Below, piece after piece: positions 41,304 through 50,158 of a DNA stretch of 64,000 nucleotides. The DNA comes from Myxococcales bacterium. GTDB lineage: Bacteria; Myxococcota; Myxococcia; Myxococcales; Myxococcaceae. Location: NCBI GenBank assembly GCA_016191815.1, contig JACPVI010000020.1, positions 33,921 to 97,920 on the forward strand, given 5' to 3'. The position numbers were made by a program, and so were the translations under genes. Position 1 is the first letter of the stretch; each line of letters begins with the position of its first letter. The notes under the pieces were generated by a model. The model was not told where the DNA came from. It did not search any database and was given only the letters and a program-made list of their open reading frames with translations.

Positions 41304-42770
41304 ATGCGGCTCGCCGGGCCAGCCCTCGCCTTCCTCCTGCTGGGATGCACCCGCGCCCTCGTCCCCGAGCGCGCCGACGACTTGGCGGGCTTCAAGGCCA
41401 AGGTGATCGCCTCGTCGTTCAGGCTTTTGGTCGAAGGCGCGGTGGAGGGGCGCTCTGCGGACGTGCTCTTGGAAGTGGCGAGCCCACTCACCACCGTCTC
41501 CACCGGCTGCTTCGACTCGCTTCCTTCGAGCGATACCACGGTGCGAGTGCCCAGGCCGGCGGGCGGCTTCGAGGAGATGCCCGAGGTGGTGCTGCGCTCG
41601 CCTCGCCTCGGCCCACTCCGCCTGGGCGAGCGGAGGGCTGGGCTGGTCGATGACGGGGGCCGGTGCCTCCTCACCCTCGGCAGCGAAGTGCTCTCCTCCT
41701 ACGCCATCCACGCCGACCCCGCACGGCGCGAGCTTTCCCTGTCCCGCCCGGCCACCAGGGAGGAGTACCTCGCTGCCGCCAGCTCCCAAGGGACGCGCCG
41801 TTCGCCGGAGGAGGTGCACCTGCTCGAGCTGTCGCGAGATCCGAAGGCCGATTGGCCGATGCTGGCCATCCGGCTTTCCCAGGGCGAGCAGCAGCTCACC
41901 GGTCCTTTCGTGCTCTCCACCGGCGAGGCGCACAGCTCCCTCTCCGACGCTTTGGCGGCCGAGTCCGGCTTCCGCGCCGGCCTCGAGCTGTTCGAGGGAA
42001 TCGATCTCACCGAGCTGACCCGGCTCCACGAGGGCTTGGCCTTCACCGGCTACGGGATGGACTCGCTCGAGCTGGCGCCCGGGCTGGGCCTTAGCCGCGC
42101 GGTGCTCCGGCGGGACACGAGCTGGGAGCGCCGCGGCGTCCTCGGCGCGCTCGGCGGCGACGTCTGGGGCCGCTTCCACCTCACCATCGACTTGAAGGCG
42201 GGCCTGCTGGTGTTGCGCCGGCCGAGGGTGCTGGCCTCCGGAAGCCGCCAGCGCTGCGGAGCCGGCGAGGAAGGGAAGCACTCCTTTGAAGCCTGCTTCG
42301 TCCTCCATGCTTTCCGCGAGCGGGAAGGTCTCACCGCGGTCGGAGCCATCTGGCGGGATTTGCCCGAGGGCGGACGCCTCTACCTGGAGCCGCTCGAGGC
42401 GGACGGGCGGCCCAAGCGCACCGAGTGCCGGTTCGGGTTCAGCTTCGCGGAGACCGACCGGGGAGTGAGCTCGCTGCACCGTTTCCCCTGGCCCGGGTTG
42501 GGGAAGGCGATTCCCTCCTGCGCCTTGGCGCTCGCCGAAGTGCACTCGGCCTCGATGGCGCTCTTCGAGGAGGGGGCAATGGCGGAGTGTCCGGGCAACT
42601 GCGCCTTCGTGCAGCACGTGCCTTCCGGCCGGACGAGCTGTGACTGCCAGCCGGTGCTCGGGCAAGGGTCGGGTCCAGCCGAGCTGCGCTTCTTCCAGTT
42701 GTTCCGGAGGCTGCTCGAGCAGCGCAAGAAGCAGGCGCCGGTGGAACCGGAGCCGGCGGACCCGCGGTGA
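41304..42770 (+). CDS. Lipoprotein with aspartyl-protease-like domains
   Basis: 488 residues. Signal and lipobox MRLAGPALAFLLLGCTRA (LLGC). The segment RRGVLGALGGDVWGRFHLTIDLKAGLLVLRR (in pieces, near residues 280-310) looks like the second half of a retropepsin/pepsin-like domain, in which GxLGxDxxxxFxxxxD...L is typical, and ASPLTTVSTGCFDSL near residue 60 could correspond to the first lobe. The canonical catalytic D-T/S-G is not clearly seen (TVSTG has lost the Asp), so it is probably inactive or divergent. At least six Cys lie in the C-terminal third. The ATG is adjacent to the lolA stop, so they are coexpressed. Function unknown. Confidence 0.55.
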   Translation: MRLAGPALAFLLLGCTRALVPERADDLAGFKAKVIASSFRLLVEGAVEGRSADVLLEVASPLTTVSTGCFDSLPSSDTTVRVPRPAGGFEEMPEVVLRSPRLGPLRLGERRAGLVDDGGRCLLTLGSEVLSSYAIHADPARRELSLSRPATREEYLAAASSQGTRRSPEEVHLLELSRDPKADWPMLAIRLSQGEQQLTGPFVLSTGEAHSSLSDALAAESGFRAGLELFEGIDLTELTRLHEGLAFTGYGMDSLELAPGLGLSRAVLRRDTSWERRGVLGALGGDVWGRFHLTIDLKAGLLVLRRPRVLASGSRQRCGAGEEGKHSFEACFVLHAFREREGLTAVGAIWRDLPEGGRLYLEPLEADGRPKRTECRFGFSFAETDRGVSSLHRFPWPGLGKAIPSCALALAEVHSASMALFEEGAMAECPGNCAFVQHVPSGRTSCDCQPVLGQGSGPAELRFFQLFRRLLEQRKKQAPVEPEPADPR

Positions 42771-42795
42771 CGACCCAGGTTTGACCGCGGGCAGA

Positions 42796-42860
42796 CGTTT
42801 TCACCGACCCCGTGGCCCGTGGCGGCTGGGTGGGTGGGTGCGCACCGTCGGTAGAAAACG
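42796..42860. repeat. 13-base inverted repeat upstream of the cupredoxin lipoprotein
   Basis: CGTTTTCACCGAC (42796-42808) is complementary to GTCGGTAGAAAACG (42847-42860) with one bulged base; the loop is 38 bases. It ends 9 bases before the ATG at 42870, so the right arm would cover the GGGGG ribosome binding site region if folded in RNA. Operator or leader hairpin. Confidence 0.55.
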
Positions 42861-42869
42861 GGGGTGCTC

Positions 42870-43289
42870 ATGTTCAAGCAGGGCGTGGCGGGAGCGGTGT
42901 TGATCGCACTGGCCTTGTGGGCCTGCGGTGGCGCAGACGGTCCGGACGGAGGGGGCAATGGGACACAGCCGCCGGGGCCGTCGCGCGTGGAAATCGGGAG
43001 CGGTGGCCTGTCGGTGAAGAACGTCACCGTGCAGGCCGGTGGGCAGGTGACCTTCGTCAACAGCGACTCGGTTCCTCACCAGATTGCTTCGGCGCCGCAC
43101 CCCATCCACACCGACTGCCCCGAGCTGAACGGCCCCATCCTGGCGCCTTTGGAGAGCTTCATTGCCAAGATGAGCGGCGGCCGCTCCACCTGCTCTTTCC
43201 ACGATCACCTGGCGCCGACCGACTCGCGGTTCTTCGGCACCATCACGATCACCGGAGCGGTGGCGGGCGGGCCTGGCACTACCTACTGA
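42870..43289 (+). CDS. Small blue-copper (cupredoxin) lipoprotein
   Basis: 139 residues. Signal and lipobox [21 protein letters not shown]; then a plastocyanin-like domain with a first His in [11 protein letters not shown] and a late C-x2-H motif in [11 protein letters not shown], consistent with a type 1 copper site; the axial Met is not visible at the expected place. Also two extra Cys (HTDCPEL). Probably a periplasmic or outer-membrane electron carrier. GTG at 42864 is an alternative start. The last 11 bases overlap rimO tail to tail. Confidence 0.75.
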   Translation: MFKQGVAGAVLIALALWACGGADGPDGGGNGTQPPGPSRVEIGSGGLSVKNVTVQAGGQVTFVNSDSVPHQIASAPHPIHTDCPELNGPILAPLESFIAKMSGGRSTCSFHDHLAPTDSRFFGTITITGAVAGGPGTTY

Positions 43290-44667
43290 CAGCTCCAGAA
43301 TCCCTCGCCGGCGAGAGGGGCGCGGGCTCTGTCCTCTCCACGATTCGCCCGACCAGATCGTAGTCGTGGGCCTCGGTGACCTGGACGGTCACCAACTCGC
43401 CCGGGGTGGCGAATCCGTCGTTCAGGTACACCTGCCCGTCCACCTCCGGCGCCTGGCCTTGGTGGCGGCCGACCAGCAGGTGCTCCGTCTCGGGGCTCGC
43501 GCCCTCCACCAGCACCTCCAGCCTGCGGCCGATCAGCTCGGAGTTCTGCTCCCGGTTGATCCTCCGCTGGATGGCCATCACCTCTCGCCACCGCCTCTCG
43601 ATGGTCCGCCTGGGCACCTTGCCCGCCAGCTCATAGGCCAAGGTCCCCTCCTCGTCCGAGTACTGGAAGACGCCCAGCCGCTCGAAGCGCAGCTCCCGCA
43701 CGAAGTCCTTCAGCTCCTCGAAGTCCTGCTCCGTCTCTCCCGGAAGGCCGACGATGAGCGAGGTGCGGAAGGTGAGGCCCGGGACCCGGCCGCGGATTCT
43801 GCCCACCAGCTTCCTGAGGAAGGACGAGTCGCGGCCTCGCCTCATGGAAAGGAGCAGCTTGTCCGAGGCGTGCTGCAGCGGCATGTCGAGGTACTTGGCC
43901 ACCTTCGGCTCCTCGGCGATTGCCGCGATCAGCTCGTCGGGGAAGACGCGGGGGTAGGCGTAGTGGAGGCGGATCCACCGCACCTCCAGCTTGCACAGCT
44001 CCCGCACCAGCTCGTGCAGCTTGGGCCGGCCGGGCAGGTCGTAGCCGTAGGCGGTGAGGTCCTGCGCCACCAGGTTCAGCTCCACCGCGCCCTCACGGGC
44101 AAGTCCAGCGGCCTCCTCCACCACGTCCTCTACCGGTCGCGAGCGCTGCAGCCCGCGGATCTTCGGGATGATGCAGAAGGCGCACTGGTTGTCGCAGCCC
44201 TCGGCGATCTTCACGTAGGCGGTATAGGAGGGCAGCGAGTTGATCCGCGGCGTCTTGGCGTCGTGCACGTAGTCCGGATCGCGGATCAGCTCGCGCACGC
44301 TCGCCTCGGCGGCGAGCAGGTCGCCGATCCGCGGGTAGGCCGAGGTGCCGAGGAAGTGGTCCACCTCGGGGAGCTGCTCCGAAAGCTCCGGCGCGTAGCG
44401 CTGTGGGAGGCAGCCGGTCACCACCAGCGTCCGGCACCGGCCGGTGCGCTTCTGCTCGGCCAGCTCGAGGATGGTGTCGATGGACTCTTGCTTCGCCGGG
44501 CCGATGAAGGCGCAGGTGTTGACGACGATCACCTCCGCCTCGGACGGCTCTTGCACCAGCCGGTAGCCGCGGCCGCAGAGCGTCCCCAGCATCACCTCCG
44601 AGTCGACCCGGTTCTTCGGGCACCCGAGGGTCGTTAGGTATAGCGTCTTCTCCTTCGCGCGCCGCAT
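43279..44667 (-). CDS. rimO: Ribosomal protein S12 methylthiotransferase RimO
   Basis: 462 residues. MTTase N-domain with three Cys ([35 protein letters not shown]), radical SAM core ([15 protein letters not shown], CxxxCxxC), and the C-terminal TRAM domain ([30 protein letters not shown]). LGCPKN and the TRAM ending distinguish RimO from MiaB. Adds a methylthio group to Asp of ribosomal protein S12. It lies 3 bases after the upstream minus-strand gene (44671-45768), so likely cotranscribed. Confidence 0.95.
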   Translation of the reverse strand: MRRAKEKTLYLTTLGCPKNRVDSEVMLGTLCGRGYRLVQEPSEAEVIVVNTCAFIGPAKQESIDTILELAEQKRTGRCRTLVVTGCLPQRYAPELSEQLPEVDHFLGTSAYPRIGDLLAAEASVRELIRDPDYVHDAKTPRINSLPSYTAYVKIAEGCDNQCAFCIIPKIRGLQRSRPVEDVVEEAAGLAREGAVELNLVAQDLTAYGYDLPGRPKLHELVRELCKLEVRWIRLHYAYPRVFPDELIAAIAEEPKVAKYLDMPLQHASDKLLLSMRRGRDSSFLRKLVGRIRGRVPGLTFRTSLIVGLPGETEQDFEELKDFVRELRFERLGVFQYSDEEGTLAYELAGKVPRRTIERRWREVMAIQRRINREQNSELIGRRLEVLVEGASPETEHLLVGRHQGQAPEVDGQVYLNDGFATPGELVTVQVTEAHDYDLVGRIVERTEPAPLSPARDSGAVSR

Positions 44668-44670
44668 CGG

Positions 44671-45768
44671 CTACCGCATCCCCATCTCGGTGCGCTCGAA
44701 GTGGTCTTGGCTCCAGGTGAACGTCGCCGAGGTGCCGTTGCTGTACCCGATGACGAGCCCACCGTCTTCCTCGAGGGCGACGGTCACCGCCCGCCCGAGC
44801 GCGCAGGTCGCCGCCGGCCACTCGAGCACCCGCTCCGCCGCCTCGCCCCGCACCGCATACAGCGCCAGCCTCAGCTCGTGGTCCGAATTGCACTCTCCCT
44901 CGACCGCGTAGGGGTCGGCCCCGGAGAGCACCGGCCACAGCGCTCTCCTGTCGGGGGCCGCCATCCGCTTCGGAATGGGGATTCGCGCCTCCGCCGGCTC
45001 CACCGGGTTGTCGGTCACCAGCGCCGAGAGCGACTTTTGAGTGAGCGGGGCGTCCGCCTGGACCCAGACCGGGTAGTGGAGCGAGCCGTAGCCCAGCCAT
45101 GCGGCCTCCCTCGATTCCACGCCGACGACTCGCCTGGGGGGCGCCAGATGGAGGGCCTTCCAAAGCTCGTCCGGGAGCCGAAGTGGGCCCCCCACCGTGG
45201 AGCCGGCCTGGCAGGTGGAGAGGGCGGCCGCCTCCGCGCCCGCCTCGTCGCGGTCCTCGTAGACGAGGCAGAGCTCGAGCAGGAGCGGCTCGTGCGCCGG
45301 GAAGCGGGGGAAGGCGCGAGCCGGAACGGCCAGCTCCACGGAGAGCGACCGCTCGCTGCGAGACACGGCGGACTCCACCTTCGCGTGGAAAGGTGCACCG
45401 GTGCCCGGTTCGGAGGGGACCGGCCCCTCCGGCCCGAAGCGGAAGGAGTGGCCGAGCGCGGTGGTGCCGGCGGTCGGGAAGTGCAGCGACACCTCCAGCC
45501 TGTCCGTGGGGAGCAGCCGGTCGTCGGAGAGCTGCACGCCCAGGTAGAGGGTGTCCTTGCGGAAGGCGACGCGGGCGGAGAGGTCCGCCGACGCGCCTTG
45601 CACCCCGGCCGGCTTGAGGAGGAGGCCGCCGGCGAGCTCCTTCAGCGAGCCGTCCATCTCCGGGGACCTGGAGAGGACCGGCACTGCCCGCGGCCTTTGC
45701 TGGGCGGAGGCGGCGCCGGCAGCGAGCAGGCCCAGAGCGAGCGTCCAGGCTTTCATCTCCGCGAGCAT
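44671..45768 (-). CDS. Secreted protein with CBM9/DOMON-like domain
   Basis: 365 residues from ATG 45768 (45756 is also possible). Signal peptide MLAEMKAWTLALGLLAAGAASA. The mature N-terminal half resembles a carbohydrate-binding-module-9 / DOMON-like sandwich: SPEMDGSLKELAGG, RVAFRKDTLYLGVQLSDDRL, DRLEVSLHFP. The C-terminal half is acidic and Ser/Thr-rich with no family recognised. Likely periplasmic. Cotranscribed with rimO, but a functional link is not evident. Confidence 0.65.
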   Translation of the reverse strand: MLAEMKAWTLALGLLAAGAASAQQRPRAVPVLSRSPEMDGSLKELAGGLLLKPAGVQGASADLSARVAFRKDTLYLGVQLSDDRLLPTDRLEVSLHFPTAGTTALGHSFRFGPEGPVPSEPGTGAPFHAKVESAVSRSERSLSVELAVPARAFPRFPAHEPLLLELCLVYEDRDEAGAEAAALSTCQAGSTVGGPLRLPDELWKALHLAPPRRVVGVESREAAWLGYGSLHYPVWVQADAPLTQKSLSALVTDNPVEPAEARIPIPKRMAAPDRRALWPVLSGADPYAVEGECNSDHELRLALYAVRGEAAERVLEWPAATCALGRAVTVALEEDGGLVIGYSNGTSATFTWSQDHFERTEMGMR

Positions 45769-45921
45769 CGCGGCGTGAGTACCACAGGCGAGCAGCCGCC
45801 GGCAGGTGCAGGGGACGTTCATCGTGAGCAGCAGCTTCCGTTCATGTCGAGCGAGGTCGAGGGAGCCCCTCGACTCCGACCGCGCCCGGGCGCGATCCCT
45901 CCCAGCGCCCGGCTTGCGGCC

Positions 45922-45970
45922 ATTCTGGGCGTATCTCGCCCCGGATTCCGATGCAAAGTACGCCCAGAAT
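45922..45970. repeat. Perfect 12-base inverted repeat
   Basis: ATTCTGGGCGTA (45922-45933) is the exact complement of TACGCCCAGAAT (45959-45970), with 25 bases between. It lies in the 250-base spacer between the divergent CBM9-like gene and the MATE pseudogene, 49 bases before the latter's GTG. It may be an operator for one or both, or the stem of a terminator-like structure. The remainder of 45769-46018 shows nothing else. Confidence 0.6.
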
Positions 45971-46018
45971 TCCCGCGCTCATGCTCGGGATCCGACGCGG
46001 GAGTGCTAAGCAGCGCGG

Positions 46019-47025
46019 GTGCAATCCGCGCCCACTGCCCGCGCGCCGGCGAGCGTCGGCGCCCTGCTGAGGCTCGCCTGGCCGATCGTCATCTCCAGAT
46101 CGACGCAGGTAGTGGTGGGGCTGAGCGACGCCTTGATGGTGGCCCACCTCGGGGAGGGGGCGCTGGCGGCCACTACCACCGGGGCGATGAACGCCTTCGC
46201 CTTGTTCATCCTCCCGATGGGCACGGTGTTCATCGTCGCCAGCTTCTCCTCACAGCTCTTTGGCAAAGCAGACCTTCCCGGGGCGCGCCGCTACGGCTTC
46301 TACGGGCTGGCGATCGCATTGGGCACGCAGGCCTTGGGCTTCGGCCTGCGGCCATTCCTGGGCGAGCTCTTGTCTCCCTTCGGGTTCGACCCGGAGGTGC
46401 GGCAGCTCTTGCACGGCTACCTCCGGGTACGGCTCCTCGCCGGCGGGGCGGTGGTGGGCCTGGAGGCCTTGGCCAACTACTACGGAGGGCTGGGCAACAC
46501 CCGGCTCCCGATGTTCGCCAACCTGGCGGCGATGGCGTTGAACGTGCTCGGAAACTGGCTGCTCATCGACGGGCGCTTCGGCCTTCCCCGCCTGGGGGTG
46601 ATCGGCGCCGCCTGGGCGAGTGTCGGCTCCACCGCGCTCGCCTTCGCCGGGCTCTTCGCGTTCTTCCTCGCCGAGGGCCGCCGGGCCGGAGGCACCTTCC
46701 AAAGGCTCCAGCTCGCCGAGCTGGGCCGGACGCTCCGCTTCGGGCTTCCCTCGGGCCTCAACTGGTTCTTCGAGTTTCTGGCCTTCCTCTTCTTCGTGAA
46801 CGTGGTGGTGGCCGGGCTGGGGACGAACGCCCTGGCGGCGCTGATGGCGGTGATCCAGCTCAACTCCGCCTCCTTCATGCCGGCCTTCGCGCTGGCCAGC
46901 TCCGAGGCGGAGACGTGGGGGCGATGCTGTGGCTGGTCGCCTACCTCGGCCTGCTCGCGCTGGCGCTCTTGCTTCGCTTCCGGCACGGCGCCTGGCGGCG
47001 CATCCAGCTGGTGGAGACCGGGTAG
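46019..47025 (+). pseudogene. MATE-family exporter, internally deleted and frameshifted
   Basis: The first 296 codons read as a normal MATE transporter (LRLAWPIVISRSTQVVVGLSDALMVAHLG, in pieces; six or seven helices up to MAVIQLNSASFMPAFALASS). At about 46905 the frame is lost; the last MATE helix and tail (GAMLWLVAYLGLLALALLLRF..., ending RRIQLVETG) continue in another frame from about 46910 to the stop at 47025. Typical MATE proteins have about 450 residues, so some 120 residues with several helices are missing, and the deletion was not a multiple of three. The 5' frame continues to 47221 as nonsense. The gene is dead as an exporter. Confidence 0.85.
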
Positions 47026-47069
47026 CAGACGGTGGCGCCAAGGGCCCTCGAGTTGGGCGCCGGGAAACA

Positions 47070-47424
47070 CCAGGCCGCCCCAAAAAGAGCTACCTGCTGT
47101 TCAACCTCTCGGGTATCGCGGGCACGGTGCTGAGCGCCAAGCTGCGGCTCTTCGTCACCGACGGCAGCACGAGCGGTCCCGCGCTCCACCCACCAGCGCC
47201 GGTTGGACCGAGACCGGCTGAACAACCGCCCGGCGGCGACCGGGCCGGCGATCGGCAACCTCGGCGCGGTCCTGGCGGGCACCTGGGTGGAGTACGACGT
47301 GACCGCCGCAGTGACCGGCAACGGCACCTTCGCCTTCAAGCTGGTTGCGGACTCGAGCAACGGCACCGATGCCTCCTCCCGCGAAGGGTCGAATCCTCCC
47401 CAGCTCGTCATCACCGCGAACTGA
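47070..47424 (+). pseudogene. Remnant of a DNRLRE (CBM96-like) domain protein, two frameshifts
   Basis: Three pieces of one domain lie in three frames. First about 47079-47180: KKSYLLFNLSGIAGTVLSAK, LRLFVTDGSTSGPALHP. Then near 47205-47221: SAGWTETG. Then from about 47215 to the stop at 47424: NNRPAATGPAIGNLGAVLAG, TWVEYDVTAAVTGNGTF, ending GSNPPQLVITAN. Together these give the usual DNRLRE order (YLLF, LRL, GWTET-NNRPA, TWVEYDVT, QLVI). The 5' part is missing, so it is a 3' fragment. The strong hairpin that follows fits the original terminator. Confidence 0.85.
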
Positions 47425-47446
47425 CCTCGCGCTGACGGGGTGGCGG

Positions 47447-47480
47447 GCCGGTGCCTCCGCCGAAGAGCGGGGGCACCGGC
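47447..47480 (+). terminator. Strong hairpin after the DNRLRE remnant
   Basis: GCCGGTGCCTCCGC (47447-47460) pairs with GCGGGGGCACCGGC (47467-47480): 14 pairs with one G-T, loop CGAAGA, 22 bases after the stop. No T-run follows, but the stem is strong. It probably also protects the next gene from read-through. Confidence 0.6.
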
Positions 47481-47584
47481 GTCTCGCGCTCCAGGGGCAG
47501 GCGGCCGCACCAGGGCACGCCCGTTCGACGGTAGAGCGCGATGGAGCACCACCGTTCCTACTGGGCGTGGGAACAATCGCGCGC

Positions 47585-48904
47585 ATGGCGACACCCGATC
47601 AGCCGTCGTTCGACTCGCCAGCCACCGAAGGGCTGGGCGAGGAACCAGAAGACCGGCTTCCGCTCAAGCTGGTGGTGATCTCCGGTCCGGCTGCGGGCAG
47701 CCAACTCCTCCTGGAGCCGGGCACACACCGCATCGGCAAGGCCGCGGAGAACGATCTGGTGGTGAAGGACCCGGCGGTGTCGCGCTTCCACGTGGAGGTC
47801 GAAGTGCTCGGCGCGCGCGCCCGGTTCACCGACCTGGCCTCCACCAATGGCTCGTTCTGCGAGGACATCCGCTTCCAGCGCGTCGAGGTCAGCCCGGGGG
47901 CGGTGATCCGGATCGGCAAGGGCGAGATCAAGCTGGCCCTATCCACGGAACGCGCCCAACTGTTTCCAAGCCAGCTCGAGGCGTTCGGCCAGCTCAGTGG
48001 GCGCAGCCTGGCGATGCGGAAGGTCTTCGCGGTGCTCGAACGGGTCTCCCGCGCCGATGCTTCGCTGCTCATCGAGGGCGAGACCGGCACCGGCAAGGAG
48101 CTGTGCGCCCAGGCGGTGCACCAAGCAGGGCGGCGCGCGAGCGGACCTTTCGTGATCGTCGACCTGGCTGGGATCCAGCCCAACCTCATCGAGAGCGAGC
48201 TGTTCGGCCACGTGCGCGGCGCATTCACCGGCGCCCTGGGCGATCGCGCCGGCGCCTTCGAGCGCGCCCACCTGGGCACGATCTTCCTCGATGAAATCGG
48301 TGAGCTGGCCCCCGAGCTGCAGCCGAGATTGCTCCGCGCGCTTGAGAACGGACAGGTCAAGCGGCTGGGCGCGAACGACTACCGCAGCTTCGACGCGCGG
48401 GTCATCGCGGCGACTCACCGGGACCTCGCCGCTGACGTGAAGGCGGGCCGCTTCCGGCAGGATCTCTACCACCGGCTGTCGGTGGTGCGAGTGCGGCTTC
48501 CCGCGCTCCGGGAGCGCCGCGAAGACCTGCCGCTTTTGGTGAACCAGCTGCTGGACGCGATGGGTCATCCCGGCAGGCTGGGCCCTGCCACGATGGGCCT
48601 GCTCCGGTCCCACCCCTGGCCAGGCAATGTCCGCGAGCTCCGCAACGTGGTCGAGCGCGCCCTCGCGCTGGGCGGCGGAGACGACGGCATTCCCGACGAG
48701 CTCTTCGAGCTGTTGGAGCCAAAATCGAGCGCCGGAGGCGCTGGTTTCAAGGAGGCGAAGGAGCAGGTGATCGCCGCCTTCGAGCGCGACTACCTCGCCG
48801 ACCTGCTTGAACGCTGCAAGCACAACATCGCGCTGATGGCACGCGAGGCCCGCCTCGACCGCGTCTCGGTCTACCGGCTCCTGAAGAAGCACGGCGTCTC
48901 TTGA
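47585..48904 (+). CDS. FHA-domain sigma-54-dependent transcriptional activator
   Basis: 439 residues. N-terminal FHA domain (residues about 45-120; HRIGKAAENDLVVKDPAVSRFHVEVEV, DLASTNGSF), so it should read phospho-Thr on a partner, probably a Hanks kinase substrate. AAA+ core with Walker A GETGTGKE, the GAFTGA loop that contacts sigma-54, Walker B TIFLDEIGEL and the arginine finger region. C-terminal Fis-type HTH (ALMAREARLDRVSVYRLLKKHG). Such FHA-EBPs are characteristic of myxobacteria. ATG at 47585; the longer frame upstream is not coding. No target promoter can be assigned with certainty; a putative sigma-54 promoter lies 11 kb away at 59.2 kb. Confidence 0.95.
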   Translation: MATPDQPSFDSPATEGLGEEPEDRLPLKLVVISGPAAGSQLLLEPGTHRIGKAAENDLVVKDPAVSRFHVEVEVLGARARFTDLASTNGSFCEDIRFQRVEVSPGAVIRIGKGEIKLALSTERAQLFPSQLEAFGQLSGRSLAMRKVFAVLERVSRADASLLIEGETGTGKELCAQAVHQAGRRASGPFVIVDLAGIQPNLIESELFGHVRGAFTGALGDRAGAFERAHLGTIFLDEIGELAPELQPRLLRALENGQVKRLGANDYRSFDARVIAATHRDLAADVKAGRFRQDLYHRLSVVRVRLPALRERREDLPLLVNQLLDAMGHPGRLGPATMGLLRSHPWPGNVRELRNVVERALALGGGDDGIPDELFELLEPKSSAGGAGFKEAKEQVIAAFERDYLADLLERCKHNIALMAREARLDRVSVYRLLKKHGVS

Positions 48905-49075
48905 GCGTTGCGCGCGCGCAACCGCGAATGGCGCCGCCGCAACGAGTCCCGGGAGCGGCAGCGCGCGATCTCGCAGGCTTGGGCGCGCGGCGCTCCGGCA
49001 TGCCCGTTGCCGTCTTTCCCGACCAGCAGTTCCGCACCCCCCACTCGCGGAGTGCGGCCTCGCTGACGCCACCCC
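48905..49075. other. Non-coding stretch after the activator
   Basis: 171 bases, no gene or strong structure that I can support. Codon pattern is weak in all frames. Possibly the scar of a deletion, given the decayed genes that follow. Confidence 0.3.
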
Positions 49076-49695
49076 ACGAGAAACGCCACGCTCATCGCGC
49101 TCACCTTGCTGCTCGCTGGTCCTCGGGCATTCGCCGAGAGCGCGCGTCAGGTGGCCGCCGAGCCGGACGCCCCCGCGGCGCCCGCCGCCGGCGGCGTCGA
49201 CCCAATGAGTTTCGATCTGCTGCCTCCGGTAGAGCCTCCCTTCGCTGACTCGACACCGTCCGTCTCGCTGGTGTCGGTGCGGCGGACGATGCTCACCGTC
49301 CACCAGAGCATGGGGATGGCCACCTTCGCGCTCTTGGCGGCGACCGTCGCGGTGGGGCATCTCAACTACCATGACCGCTTCTACGGGTCCGACCGGGGCT
49401 CGTTGGAGCGGGCGCACCGCGCGCTGGCCTACACCACCGAAACCGCGTTCCTCGCAACCGGCGCGCTGGCGCTGTTCGCGCCCGAGCCCGACGCGAAGCC
49501 CGCCCTCTCTGGGTTCGACAGCACCACGGTGCACAAGCTGGCGATGCTGGCGGCGACCCTCTGCATGGTGGGACAGGTCGGCCTGGGCCTCTACACCGCC
49601 AGCCGCGAGGGCTACGTAGATCAGCTCACCATGGCCCGTGCGCACCTCGTCGCCGGCTAAGTCTCGCTGGGCTTGATGTCCCTCGGGGCGGCGCC
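49076..49695 (+). pseudogene. Membrane protein that lost its start codon and gained a stop
   Basis: A good signal peptide is visible only if translation begins at ACG 49076 (TRNATLIALTLLLAGPRAFA); ACG is not a normal start, and the TTG at 49106 would cut the signal in half. The mature part has four hydrophobic segments (SMGMATFALLAATVAVGHLNY; LERAHRALAYTTETAFLATGALALF; LAMLAATLCMVGQVGLGLY). The TAA at 49658-49660 falls in the middle of a final helix: ARAHLVAG, stop, VSLGLMSLGAA, in the same frame. So both ends appear mutated: ATG to ACG and a Tyr codon to TAA. Family unknown. Confidence 0.7.
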
Positions 49696-50158
49696 CCCGC
49701 AGGAGGGCAACTACACCCTGTACGGAGCGGGGCTCTCCGCCAACGGCTCAGGAGGCACCGGCGGGGACGGTACGGGCAAGGTGACTCTGACGGTGAGCGT
49801 GGCCGCGCCCCCGCCGCCCGTGCAGGACGGTGGCACCTCCGTTGCGGAAAGGCGTGCCCCAGCGTGGGACGCGGCTGGGGAGCCGGTCCATACGGTAGCG
49901 GCAGAGCTCCACGATGGCGCGATGCCCACGGACCCCTGCTCGAGTCCACCTCTCACCTGTCCCGAAGGGGCGACGGAGGAGCCGGAAGAGCTGCCGCACG
50001 CCGAGGCAATCGAACGGCAGGTGGGCTGCTCGGCAGGTGGGGGTCTGCCGCCCGGGCTGCTCGCGCTGGCCGCCCTTTGGAAAGTGCGTCGGCGGAAGCC
50101 TGAGCAGCGGGGGCCAAGGCGGATGCGCGCGTGGCGCTCCTCACCGCGGCCTCCTTGA
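49696..50158 (+). pseudogene. 3' remnant of a MYXO-CTERM-anchored protein (MXAN_6652-like)
   Basis: In the same frame, directly after the previous remnant, the sequence changes to QEGNYTLYGAGLSANGSGGTG, DGTGKVTLTVSVAAPPPP. This pattern (YTLYaAG-NG...GDG...TLTVSV) matches the end of the MXAN_6652-type domain. A linker follows, then VGCSAGGGLPPGLLALAALW, KVRRRK, a MYXO-CTERM sorting signal (Gly-Cys, helix, Arg-rich end). The 5' part and start are gone, so two genes were fused by deletion. Its 3' 200 bases overlap the C-terminal code of the kinase on the opposite strand. Confidence 0.75.

Noticed and set aside
44701..46900. Long plus-strand frame ending in the MATE tail
   Set aside because: Only the last about 115 bases (46910-47025) are coding; the rest is antisense to the CBM9-like gene or an out-of-frame reading of MATE.
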